A stretch of 64,000 nt of DNA from Ptiloglossa arizonensis (lineage: Eukaryota > Arthropoda > Insecta > Hymenoptera > Colletidae): assembly GCF_051014685.1 (NCBI RefSeq), contig NW_027478535.1, positions 124,001 through 188,000 on the forward strand. Direction: 5' to 3'. A program made the translations under genes and the position numbers. The notes under the pieces were generated by a model. It was given only the letters and a program-made list of their open reading frames with translations. It was not told the DNA's origin and did not search any database. This document shows, one piece after another, positions 35,905 through 48,340 of the stretch (its first letter is position 1; each line of letters starts with the position of its first letter).

Positions 35905-36879
35905 TTGCTTAACTTCAAACTCCCATATCTCGCGAACGGATTGACGAACTCGAGAAATTCCTGACGCATCTGAAAGCAAAAACTCGCCCGATTACAACGG
36001 TATGTGTATTTTTCCCCTAGGCCACTGTAGTTATTGGTTTCGAGTATCAGATTTGCGAAAATTTTCATGGTCTCTCAACCATTCCTTAACATCAAACTCC
36101 CATATCTCGCGAACGGATTGACGAACTCGAGAAATTACTGTTGCATCTGAAAGCAGAAACTCGCCCGATTACAACGGTATGTGTATTTTTGCCCTAGGCC
36201 ATTGCAGTTAATGGCTTCGAGTATCAGACATGCGAAAATTTTGATGGTTTCTCAACCATTCCTTAACTTCAAATTCCCATATCTCACGAACGGATTGAGG
36301 AAATCGAGAAATTCCTGTTGCATCTGAAAGCAGAAACTCGCCCGATTACAACGGTATGTGTATTTTTGCCCTAGGCCATTGCAGTTAATGGTTTCGTGTA
36401 TCAGACATGCGAAAATTTTGATGGTTTCTCAACCATTCCTTAACTTCAAATTCCCATATCTCACGAACGGATTGAGGAAATCGAGAAATTCCTGTTGCAT
36501 CTGAATGTAGAAGCTCGCCCCATTACAACGGTATGTGTATTTTTGCCCTAGGCCATTCCAGTTATTCGTTTCGTGTATCAGACTTGCGAAATATTTGATG
36601 GTTTCTCAACCATTCCTTAATTTCAAACTCCCATATTTCGCGAACGGATTGACGAACTCGAGAAATTTCGGTTGCATCTGAATGCAGAAACTCGCCCGAT
36701 TACAACGGTATGTGTATTATTGCCCTAGGCCATTCCAGTTATTGGTTTCGAGTATCAGACTTGCGAAAATTTTGATGGTTTTTCAAACATTCCTTAACTT
36801 CAAACTCCCATATCTCGCGAACCGATTGACGAACTCGAGAAATTCCTGTTGCATCTGAAGGTAGAAACTCGCCTGATTA

Positions 36880-37750
36880 CAACGGTATGTGTATTTTTGC
36901 CCTAGACCATAGTAGTTAATGGTTTAGAGTATCAGATTCCGAAAATTTTGATGGTTTCTCAACCATTCCTTAACTTCAAGCTCCCATATCTCGCGAACGT
37001 ATTGACGAACTCGAGAAATTCCTGTTGCACCAGAAAGTATAAACTCTCCCGATTACAATGGTGTGTGTACTTTTCCCCTAGGCCATTGTAGTAATTGGTT
37101 TCGAGTATCAGGCTTGCGAAAATTTTGATGGTTTCTCAACCATTCCTCAATTTCAAACTCGCATATCTCGCGAACGGATTGACGAACTAGAGAAATTCCT
37201 GTTGCATCTGAAAGCAGAAACTCGCCCGATTACAACGGTATGTGTATTTTTGCCCTAGACCATAGTAGTTATTGGTTTCGAGTATCAGATTCCGAAAATT
37301 TTGATGGTTTCTCAACCATTCCTTAACTTCAATCTCCCATATCTCGCGAACGGATTGACGTACTCGAGAAATCCCTGTTGCGTCTGAAAGCAGAAACTCG
37401 CCCGATTACAACGGTATGTGTATTTTTGCCCTAGGTCATAGTAGTTATTGATTTCGAGTATCAGACTCGCGAAAATTTTTATGGTTTCTCAACCATTCCT
37501 TAACTCAAATTCCCATATCTCACGAACGGATTGAGGAAATCGAGAAATTCCTGTTGCATCTGAATGTAGAAGCTCGCCCCATTACAACGGTATGTGTATT
37601 TTAGCCCAAGGCCATTCCAGCTATTGGTTTCGAGTATCAGACTTGCGAAAATTTTGACGGTTTCACAACCATTCCTTAACTTCAAACTCCCATATCTCGT
37701 GAACGGATTGAGGAAATCGAGAAATTCCTATTGCATCTGAATGTAGAAGC
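36880..37750 (+). repeat. Domain-4 segmental duplication s, copy 1 (~5 monomers)
   Basis: Matches 42,184-43,054 at an offset of 5,304 bp (30 monomers minus 6). Shared marks are GTAGTTAATGGTTTAGAG, GCACCAGAAAGTATAAAC, GAACTAGAGAAATTCC, GACGTACTCGAG and the 1 bp-short CTTAACTCAAATTCCC monomer at 37,499. Several substitutions separate the copies. Confidence 0.88.
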
Positions 37751-37848
37751 TCGCCCGATTACAACGGTATGTGTATTATTGCCCTAGGCCATTCCAGTTA
37801 TTGGTTTCGAGTATCAGACTTGCGAAAACTTTGATGGTTTCTCAACCA

Positions 37849-38380
37849 TTCCTTAATTTCAAACTACCATATCTCGCGAACGGATTGACGAACTCGAGAA
37901 ATTTCTGTTGCATCTGAAAGCAGAAACTCGCCCGATTACAACGGTATGTGTATTTTTGCCCTAGGCCATTGCAGTTAATGGTTTCGTGTATCAGACATGC
38001 GAAAATTTTGATGGTTTCTCAACCATTCCTTAACTTCAAATTCCCATATCTCACGAACGGATTGAGGAAATCGAGAAATTCCTGTTGCATCTGAATGTAG
38101 AAGCTCGCCCCATTACAACGGTATGTGTATTTTTGCCCTAGGCCATTCCAGTTATTGGTTTCGAGTATCAGACTTGCGAAAACTTTGATGGTTTCTCAAC
38201 CATTCCTTAATTTCAAACTACCATATCTCGCGAACGGATTGACGAACTCGAGAAATTTCTGTTGCATCTGAAAGCAGAAACTCGCCCGATTACAACGGTA
38301 TGTGTATCTTTGCACTAGGCCATTCCAGTTATTGGTTTCGAGTATCAGACTTGCGAAAACTTTGATGGTTTCTCAACCAT
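37849..38380 (+). repeat. 354 bp dimer plus one extra monomer, related to 45,806-47,221
   Basis: The CAAACTACCATATC monomer occurs at 37,849 and 38,203, 354 bp apart, and again 177 bp later at 38,380 (there CCAAATCTCG). The intervening monomer is the TCACGAACGG/GAATGTAG partner. The same pairing is therefore present about 8 kb from the main dimer run. Confidence 0.85.
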
Positions 38381-38849
38381 TCCTTAATTTCAAACTACCA
38401 AATCTCGCGAACGGATTGACGAACTCGAGAAATTTCTGTTGCATCTGAAAGCAGAAGCTCGCCCGATTACAACGGTATGTGTATTTTTGCCCTAGGCCAT
38501 TGCAGTTAATGGTTTCGTGTATCAGACATGCGAAAATTTTGACGGTTTCTCAACCATTCCTTAACTTCAAACTCCCATATCTCGTGCACGGATTGAGGAA
38601 ATCGAGAAATTCCTGTTGCATATGAAAGCAGAAGCTCGCCCGATTACAACGGTATGTGTACTTTTCCACTAGGCCATTCCAGTTATTGGTTTCGAGCATC
38701 AGACTTGCGAAAATTTTGACGGTTTCACAACCATTCCTTAACTTCAAACTCCCATATCTCGTGAACGGATTGAGGAAATCGAGAAATTCCTATTGCATCT
38801 GAATGTAGAAGCTCGCTCCATTACAACGGTATGTGCACTTATCCCCTAG

Positions 38850-40134
38850 GCCATTCCAGTTATTCGTTTCGTGTATCAGACTTGCGAAATATTTGATGGT
38901 TTCTCAATCATTCCTTAATTTCAAACTCCCATATCTCGCGAACGGATTGACGAACTCGAGAAATTTCGGTTGCATCTGAAAGCAGAAACTCGCCCGATTA
39001 CAACGGTATGTGTATTATTGCCCTAGGCCATTCCAGTTATTGGTTTCGAGTATCAGACTTGCGAAAATTTTGATGGTTTTTCAAACATTCCTTAACTTCA
39101 AACTCCCATATCTCGCGAACGGATTGACGAATTCGAGAAGTTCCGGTTGAATCTGAAAGCAGAAACTCGCCCGATTACAACGGTATGTGTATTTTTGCCC
39201 TAGACCATAGTAGTTATTGGTTTGGAGTGTCAGATTCCGAAAATTTTGATGGTTTCTCAACCATTCCTTAACTTCAAACTGCCATATCTCGCGAACGGAT
39301 TGACGTACTCGAGAAATTCAAGTTGCGTCTGAAAGCAGAAACTCGCCCGATTACAACGGTATGTGTATTTTTGCCGTAGGCCATAGTAGTTATTGGTTTC
39401 GAGTATCGGATTTGCGAAAATTTTGATGGTCTCTCAACCATTTCTTAACTTCAAACTTCCATATCTCGCGAACGGATTGACGAACTCGAGAAATTCCTGT
39501 TGCATCTGAAAGCAGAAGCTCGCCCGATTACATCGGTATGTGTATTTTTGCCCTAGGTCATAGTAGTTATTGATTTCGAGTATCAGACTTGCGAAAATTT
39601 TGACGGTTTCTCAAACATTCCTTAACTTCAAACTCCCATATCTCGTGAACGGATTGAGGAAATCGAGAAATTCCTATTGCATCTTAATGTAGAAGCTCGC
39701 TCCATTACAACGGTATGTGTACTTTTCCCCTAGGCCATTCCAGTTATTGGTTTCGAGTACCAGAATTGCGAAAATTTTGATGGTTTCTCAATCATCTCTT
39801 AATTCCACACTCCGATATTTCGCGAACGGATTGACGAATTCGAAAAATTTCTGTTGCGTTTGAAAGCAGAAACTCTCCCGATTACAACGGTATGTGTATT
39901 TTTCCCCTAGGCTATTGTAGTTATTGGTTTCGAGTATCAGACTTGAGAAAATTTTGATGGTTTTCAACCATTCCTTAACTTCGAACTCCCATATCTCGCG
40001 AACGGATAGACGAACTCGAGAAATTCCTGTTGCATCTGAAAGTAGAAACTCGACCGATTACAATGGTGTGTGTACTTTCCGCCTAGGCCACACCAGTTAT
40101 TCGTTTCGAGTATCAGAATTGCGAAAATTTTGAT
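38850..40134 (+). repeat. Domain-4 segmental duplication t, copy 1
   Basis: Matches about 47,170-48,340. Over the shared GGTTTGGAGTGTCAG monomer (39,219) the offset is 8,488 bp (48 monomers minus 8). Shared rare states include TTTTTCAAACATTCC, AATTCGAGAAGTTCCGG, GAAATTCAAGTTGCG, GAGTACCAGAATTGCG and the 1 bp-short GATGGTTTTCAACC near 39,956. One monomer with GTGTGTTATTGCC is duplicated only in the right-hand copy. Confidence 0.82.
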
Positions 40135-42183
40135 GGTTTCTCAACCATCTCTTAAATCCAAACTCCGATATTTCGGGAACGGATAGGCGAATTCGAAAAA
40201 TTTCTGTTGCGTCTGAAAGAAGAAACTCTCCCGATTAGAACGGTATGTGCATTTTTCCCCTAGGCCATTGTAGTTATTGGTTTCGATTATCAGACTTGCG
40301 AAAATTTTGATGGATTCTCAACCATTCCTTAACTTCAAACTCCCATATCTCGCGAACGGATTGACGAACTCGAGAAATTCGTGTTGCATCTGAAAGTAGA
40401 AACCCGCCCCATTACAATGGTGTGTGTACTTTTCCCCTAGGCCATTCCAGTTATTGGTTTCGAGTACCCGAATTGCGAAAATTTTGATGGTTTCTCAACC
40501 ATTCCTTAACTTCAAACTCCCATACCTCGCGAACGGATTGACGAACTCGAGAAATTCCTACTGCATCTGAAGGCAGAAACTCGCCCTATTACAATGGTGT
40601 GTGTACTTTTCCCCTAGGCCATTCCAGTTATTGGTTTCGAGTAACAGACTTGCGAAAATTTTAATGGACTATCAACCATTCCTTAAATTCAAACTCCCAT
40701 ATCTCGCGAACCGGTTGAAGAACTCGAGAAATTCCTGTTGCATCTGAAAGTTGAAACTCGCCCGATTACAACGGTATGTGTATTTTTGCCCTAGACCATA
40801 GTAGTTAATGGTTTAGAGTATCAGATTCCGAAAACTTTGATGGTTTCTCAACCACTCCTTAACTTCAAACTCCCATATCTCGCGAACGGATTGACGAACT
40901 CGAGAAATTCCTGTTGCATCTGAAAGTAGAAACTTGCCCGATTACATTGGTGAGTGTACTTTTCCCCTAGGCCATTCCAGTTATTGGTTTCGAGTATCAG
41001 ACTTGCGAAAATTTTGATGGTTTCTCAACCATTCCTTAATTTCAAACACCAATATCTCGCGAACGGACTGACGAACTCGAGAAATTCCTGTTGAATCTGA
41101 AAGTAGAAACTTGCCCGATTACATTGGTGAGTGTACTTTTCCCCTAGGCCATTCCAGTTATTGGTTTCGAGTATCAGACTTGCGAAAATTTTGATGGTTT
41201 CTCAACCATTCCTTAACTTCAAACTCCAATATCTCGCGAACGGACTTACGAACACGAGAAATTCCTGTTGCATCTGAAAGTTGAAACTCGCCCGATTACA
41301 ACGGTATGGGTATTTTTGCTGTAGACCATAGTAGTCATTGGTTTCGAGTATCAGACTTGCGAAAACTTTGATGGTTTCTCAACCATTCCTTAACTTCAAA
41401 CTCCCATAACTCGCGAACGGATTGACGAACTCGAGAAATTCCTTTTGCATCTGAAAGTAGAAACTTGCCCGATTACATTTGTGAGTGTACTTTTCCCCTA
41501 GGCCATTCAAGTTATTGGTTTCGAGTATCAGACTTGCGAAAATTTTGATGGTTTCTCAACCATTCCTTAACTTCAAACTCCCATACCTCGCGAACGGATT
41601 GACAAATTCGAGAAATTCCTACTGCATCTGAAGTCAGAAATTCGCCCGATTACAATGGTGTGTGTACTTTTCCCCTAGGCCATTCCAGTTATTGGTTTCG
41701 GGTATCAGACTTGCGAAAATTTTGATGGTTTCTCAACCATTCCTTAACTTCAAACTCCCATTTTTCGCGAACGGATTGACGAACTCGAGAAATTCCTGTT
41801 GCATCTGAAAGTAGAAACTCGCCCGATTACAATGGTGTGTGTACTTTTCCCCTAGGCCATTCCAGTTATTGGTTTCTAGTATCAGACTTGCGAAAATTTT
41901 GATTGCTTGTCAACCATTCCATAAATTCACACTTCCATATCTCGCGAACGGATTGGCGAACTCGAGAAATTCCGGTTGCATCTGAAAGTGGAAATTCGCC
42001 CGATTACAATGATGTGTGTACTTTTCCCCAAGGCCATTCCAGTTATTGGTTTCGAGTATCAGACTTGCGAAAATTTTGATCGTTTCTCAACCATACCTTA
42101 ACTTCAAACTCCCATATCTCGCGAACGGATTGACGGACTCGAGAAATTCCTGTTGGATCTGAAAGTAGAAGCTCGCGCGATTA

Positions 42184-43054
42184 CAACGGTATATGTATTT
42201 TTGCCCTAGACCATAGTAGTTAATGGTTTAGAGTATCAGATTCCGAAAATTTTGATGGTTTCTCAACCATTCCTTAACTTCAAGCTCCCATATCTCGCGA
42301 ACGTATTGACGAACTCGAGAAATTCCTGTTGCACCAGAAAGTATAAACTCTCCCGATTACAATGGTGTGTGTACTTTTCCCCTAGGCCATTGTAGTCATT
42401 GGTTTCGAGTATCAGGCTTGCGAAAATTTTGATGGTTTCTCAACCATTCCTCAATTTCAAACTCGCATATCTCGCGAACGGATTGACGAACTAGAGAAAT
42501 TCCTGTTGCATCTGAAAGCAGAAACTCGCCCGATTACAACGGTATGTGTATTTTTGCCCTAGACCATAGTAGTTATTGGTTTCGAGTATCAGATTCCGAA
42601 AATTTTGATGGTTTCTCAACCATTCCTTAACTTCAATCTCCCATATCTCGCGAACGGATTGACGTACTCGAGAAATTCCTGTTGCGTCTGAAAGCAGAAA
42701 CTCGCCCGATTACAACGGTATGTGTATTTTTGCCCTAGGTCATAGTAGTTATTGATTTCGAGTATCAGACTCGCGAAAATTTTTATGGTTTCTCAACCAT
42801 TCCTTAACTCAAATTCCCATATCTCACGAACGGATTGAGGAAATCGAGAAATTCCTGTTGCATCTGAATGTAGAAGCTCGCCCCATTACAACGGTATGTG
42901 TATTTTAGACCTAGGCCATTCCAGTTATTGGTTTCGAGTATCAGACTTGCGAAAATTTTGACGGTTTCACAACCATTCCTTAACTTCAAACTCCCATATC
43001 TCGTGAACGGATTGAGGAAATCGAGAAATTCCTATTGCATCTGAATGGAGAAGC
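42184..43054 (+). repeat. Domain-4 segmental duplication s, copy 2
   Basis: Second copy of 36,880-37,750, including the CTTAACTCAAATTCCC deletion monomer at 42,803. Near 43,050 it leaves the shared order with GAATGGAGAAGCTCGCTCC. Confidence 0.88.
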
Positions 43055-43775
43055 TCGCTCCATTACAACGGTATGTGTACTTTTCCCCTAGGCCATTCCA
43101 GTTATTCGTTTCGTGTATCAGACTTGCGAAATTTTTGATGGTTTCTCAACCATTCCTTAATTTCAAACTCCCATATCTCGCGAACGGATTGACGTACTCG
43201 AGAAATTCAAGTTGCGTCTGAAAGCAGAAACTCGCCCGATTACAACGGTATGTGTATTTTAGCCCTAGGCCATTCCAGTTATTGATTTCGAGTATCAGAC
43301 TTGCGAAAACTTTGATGGTTTATCAACCATTCCTTAGTTTCAAACTCCCATATCTCGCGAACGGATTGACGCACTCGAGAAATTCCTATTGCATCTGAAT
43401 GTAGAAGCTCGCTCCATTACAACGGTATGTGTACTTTTCCCCTAGGCCATTCCAGTTATTGGTTTCGAGTACCAGAATTGCGAAAATTTTGATGGTTTCT
43501 CAACCATCTCTTAATTCCAAACTCCGATATTTCGCGAACTGATTGACGAATTCGAAAACTTTCTGTTGCGTTTGAAAGCAGAAACTCTCCCGATTAGATC
43601 GGTATGTGCATTTTTCCCCTGGGCCATTGTAGTTATTGGTTTCGAGTATCAGACTTGCGAAAATTTTGATGATTGCTCAACCATCTCTTAACTCCAAAAT
43701 GCGGTATTTCGCGAACATATTGACGAATCCGACAAATTTCTGTTGCGTCTGAAAGTAGAAGCTCTCCCGATTACA

Positions 43776-45897
43776 ACGGTATGTGTATTTTTGCCCTAGG
43801 CCATTGCAGTTAATGGTTTCGAGTATCAGACTTGCGAAAATTTTGATGGTTTCTCAACCATTCCTTAACTTCAAACTCCCATATCTCGTGAACGGGTTGA
43901 GGAAATCGGGAATTTCCTGTTGCATCTGAAAGTAGAAGCTCGCCCCATTACAACGGTATGTGTATTTTTGCTCTAGACCATAGTAGTTATTGGTTTCGAG
44001 TATCAGACTTGCGAAAACTTTGATGGTTTCTCAACCATTCCTTAATTTCAAACTCCCATATCTCGCGAACCGATTGACGAACTCGAGAAATTCCGGTTGT
44101 ATCTGAAAGCAGAAACTCGCCCGATTACAACGGTATGTGTATTTTTGCCCTAGACCATAGTAGTTATTGGTTTCGAGTATCAGATTCCGAAAATATTGAT
44201 GGTTTCTCAACCATTCCTTAAATTCAAACTCCCATATCTCGCGAACGGATTGACGTACTCGAGAAATTCCTGTTGCGTCTGAAAGCAGAAACTCGCCCGA
44301 TTACAACGGTATGTGTATTTTTGCCCTAGGTGATAGTAGTTATTGGTTTCGAGTATCAGATTTGCGAAAATTTTCATGGTCTCTCAACCATTCCTTAACA
44401 TCAAACTCCCATATCTCGCGAACGGATTGACGAACTCTCGAAATTCCTGTTGCATCTGAAAGCAGAAACTCGTCCGATTACAACGGTATGTGTATTTTTG
44501 CCCTAGGCCATTCCAGTTATTGGTTTCGAGTATCAGACTTGCGAAAATTTTGACGGTTTCTCAACCATTCCTTAACTTCAAACTCCCATATCTCGTGAAC
44601 GGATTGAGGAAATCGAGAAATTCCTATTGCATCTGAATGTAGAAGCTCGCTCCATTACAACGGTATGTGTACTTTTCCCCTAGGCCATTCCAGTTATTCG
44701 TTTCGTGTATCAGACATGCGAAATTTTTGATGGTTTCTCAACCATTCCTTAATTTCAAACTACCATATCTCGCGAACGGATTGACGAACTCGAGAAATTT
44801 CTGTTGCATCTGAAAGCAGAAACTCGCCCGATTACAACGGTATGTGTATTTTTGCCCTAGGCCATTGCAGTTAATGGTTTCGAGTATCAGACTTGCGAAA
44901 ATTTTGATGGTTTCTCAACCATTCCTTAACTTCAAACTCCCATATCTCGTGAACGGGTTGAGGAAATCGGGAATTTCCTGTTGCATCTGAAAGTAGAAGC
45001 TCGCCCCATTACAACGGTATGTGTATTTTTGCTCTAGGCCATAGTAGTTATTGGTTTCGAGTATCAGACTTGCGAAAACTTTGATGGTTTCTCAACCATT
45101 CCTTAATTTCAAACTCCCATATCTCGCGAACCGATTGACGAACTCGAGAAATTCCGGTTGTATCTGAAAGCAGAAACTCGCCCGATTACAACGGTATGTG
45201 TATTTTTGCCCTAGACCATAGTAGTTATTGGTTTCGAGTATCAGATTCCGAAAATATTGATGGTTTCTCAACCATTCCTTAAATTCAAACTCCCATATCT
45301 CGCGAACGGATTGACGTACTCGAGAAATTCCTGTTGCGTCTGAAAGCAGAAACTCGCCCGATTACAACGCTATGTGTATTTTTGCCCTAGGTGATAGTAG
45401 TTATTGGTTTCGAGTATCAGATTTGCGAAAATTTTCATGGTCTCTCAACCATTCCTTAACATCAAACTCCCATATCTCGCGAACGGATTGACGAACTCTC
45501 GAAATTCCTGTTGCATCTGAAAGCAGAAACTCGTCCGATTACAACGGTATGTGTATTTTTGCCCTAGGCCATTCCAGTTATTGGTTTCGAGTATCAGACT
45601 TGCGAAAATTTTGACGGTTTCTCAACCATTCCTTAACTTCAAACTCCCATATCTCGTGAACGGATTGAGGAAATCGAGAAATTCCTATTGCATCTGAATG
45701 TAGAAGCTCGCTCCATTACAACGGTATGTGTACTTTTCCCCTAGGCCATTCCAGTTATTCGTTTCGTGTATCAGACATGCGAAATTTTTGATGGTTTCTC
45801 AACCATTCCTTAATTTCAAACTACCATATCTCGCGAACGGATTGACGAACTCGAGAAATTTCTGTTGCATCTGAAAGCAGAAACTCGCCCGATTACA
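43776..45897 (+). repeat. 1,061 bp (6-monomer) tandem duplication
   Basis: 43,776-44,836 and 44,837-45,897 are near-identical copies. Marks in order are GGTTGAGGAAATCGGG with AATTTCC, GAACCGATTGACG, GAAAATATTGATGG, CTAGGTGATAGTAG, AATTTTCATGGTCTC, GAACTCTCGAAATTCC, CGTCCGATTAC and GTATCAGACATGCG. Observed differences are single bases, for example ACAACGCTATG at 45,363 and CTAGACC versus CTAGGCC at 43,973/45,034. The period is 6 x 177 minus 1. Confidence 0.93.
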
Positions 45898-47221
45898 ACG
45901 GTATGTGTATTTTTGCCCTAGGCCATTGCAGTTAATGGTTTCGAGTATCAGACATGCGAAAATTTTGATGGTTTCTCAACCATTCCTTAACTTCAAATTC
46001 CTATATCTCACGAACGGATTGAGGAAATCGAGAAATTCCTGTTGCATCTGAATGTAGAAGCTCGCCCCATTACAACGGTATGTGTATTTTTGCCCTAGGC
46101 CGTTCCAGTTATTGGTTTCGAGTATCAAACTTGCGAAAACTTTGATGGTTTCTCAACCATTCCTTAATTTCAAACTACCATATCTCGCGAACGGATTGAC
46201 GAACTCGAGAAATTTCTGTTGCATCTGAAAGCAGAAACTCGCCCGATTACAACGGTATGTGTATTTTTGCCCTAGGCCATTGCAGTTAATGGTTTCGAGT
46301 ATCAGACATGCGAAAATTTTGATGGTTTCTCAACCATTCCTTAACTTCAAATTCCCATATCTCACGAACGGATTGAGGAAATCAAGAAATTCCTATTGCA
46401 TCTGAATGTAGAAGCTCGCTCCATTACAACGGTATGTGTACTTTTGCCCTAGGCCATTCCAGTTATTCGTTTCGTGTATCAGACATGCGAAATTTTTGAT
46501 GGTTTCTCAACCATTCCTTAATTTCAAACTACCATATCTCGCGAACGGATTGACGAACTCGAGAAATTTCTGTTGCATCTGAAAGCAGAAACTCGCCCGA
46601 TTACAACGGTATGTGTATTTTTGCCCTAGGCCATTGCAGTTAATGGTTTCGAGTATCAGACATGCGAAAATTTTGATGGTTTCTCAACCATTCCTTAACT
46701 TCAAATTCCTATATCTCACGAACGGATTGAGGAAATCGAGAAATTCCTGTTGCATCTGAATGTAGAAGCTCGCCCCATTACAACGGTATGTGTATTTTTG
46801 CCCTAGGCCGTTCCAGTTATTGGTTTCGAGTATCAGACTTGCGAAAACTTTGATGGTTTCTCAACCATTCCTTAATTTCAAACTACCATATCTCGCGAAC
46901 GGATTGACGAACTCGAGAAATTTCTGTTGCATCTGAAAGCAGAAACTCGCCCGATTACAACGGTATGTGTATTTTTGCCCTAGGCCATTGCAGTTAATGG
47001 TTTCGAGTATCAGACATGCGAAAATTTTGATGGTTTCTCAACCATTCCTTAACTTCAAATTCCCATATCTCACGAACGGATTGAGGAAATCGAGAAATTC
47101 CTGTTGCATCTGAATGTAGAAGCTCGCCCCATTACAACAGTATGTGTATTTTTCCCCTAGGCCATTCCAGTTATTCGTTTCGTGTATCAGACTTGTGAAA
47201 TATTTGATGGTTTCTCAACCA
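45806..47221 (+). repeat. 354 bp dimeric HOR, four tandem copies
   Basis: Units start at 45,806, 46,160, 46,514 and 46,868, each exactly 354 bp. Monomer 1 carries CAAACTACCATATC, AAATTTCTGTTGC and CATTGCAGTTAATGG. Monomer 2 carries ACATGCGAAAATTTTG, CAAATTCC, TCTCACGAACGG, GAGGAAATCGAG and GAATGTAGAAGCTCG. Unit 2 has TCAAGAAATTCCTATTG and a TTCGTTTCGTG ending where unit 1 has CCGTTCCAG, and the last half of unit 4 drifts. A shorter version of the same dimer is at 37,849-38,202. Confidence 0.92.
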
Positions 47222-48340
47222 TTCCTTAATTTCAAACTCCCATATCTCGCGAACGGATTGACGAACTCGAGAAGTTTCGGTTGCATCTGAAACCAGAAAC
47301 TCGCCCTATTACAACGGTATGTGTGTTATTGCCCTAGGCCATTCCAGTTATTGGTTTCGAGTATCAGACTTGCGAAAATTTTGATGGTTTTTCAAACATT
47401 CCTTAACTTCAAACTCCCATATCTCGCGAACGGATTGACGAATTCGAGAAGTTCCGGTTGCATCTGAAACCAGAAACTCGCCCTATTACAACGGTATGTG
47501 TGTTATTGCCCTAGGCCATTCCAGTTATTGGTTTCGAGTATCAGACTTGCGAAAATTTTGATGGTTTTTCAAACATTCCTTAACTTCAAACTCCCATATC
47601 TCGCGAACGGATTGACGAATTCGAGAAGTTCCGGTTGAATCTGAAAGCAGAAACTCGCCCGATTACAACGGTATGTGTATTTTTGCCCTAGACCATAGTA
47701 GTTATTGGTTTGGAGTGTCAGATTCCGAAAATTTTGATGGTTTCTCAACCATTCCTTAACTTCAAACTGCCATATCTCGCGAACGGATTGACGTACTCGA
47801 GAAATTCAAGTTGCGTCTGAAAGCAGAAACTCGCCCGATTACAACGGTATGTGTATTTTTGCCCTAGGTCATAGTAGTTATTGATTTCGAGTATCAGACT
47901 TGCGAAAATTTTGATGGTTTCTCAAACATTCCTTAACTTCAAACTCCCATATCTCGTGAACGGATTGAGGAAATCGAGAAATTCCTATTGCATCTGAATG
48001 TAGAAGCTCGCTCCATTACAACGGTATGTGTACTTTTCCCCTAGGCCATTCCAGTTATTGGTTTCGAGTACCAGAATTGCGAAAATTTTGATGGTTTCTC
48101 AACCATCTCTTAATTCCAAACTCCGATATTTCGCGAACGGATTGACGAATTCGAAAAATTTCTGTTGCGTTTGAAAGCAGAAACTCTCCCGATTACAACG
48201 GTATGTGTATTTTTCCCCTAGGCTATTGTAGTTATTGGTTTCGAGTATCAGACTTGAGAAAATTTTGATGGTTTTCAACCATTCCTTAACTTCGAACTCC
48301 CATATCTCGCGAACGGATAGACGAACTTGAGAAATTCCTG
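47170..48340 (+). repeat. Domain-4 segmental duplication t, copy 2
   Basis: Second copy of 38,850-40,134. It contains a tandem pair of monomers near 47,270-47,620 with GAAACCAGAAACTCG and GTATGTGTGTTATTGCC, where copy 1 has one. Beyond 48,340 the order continues to parallel 40,400-41,990 at 7,957 bp, three monomers having been lost or gained between. Confidence 0.82.
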
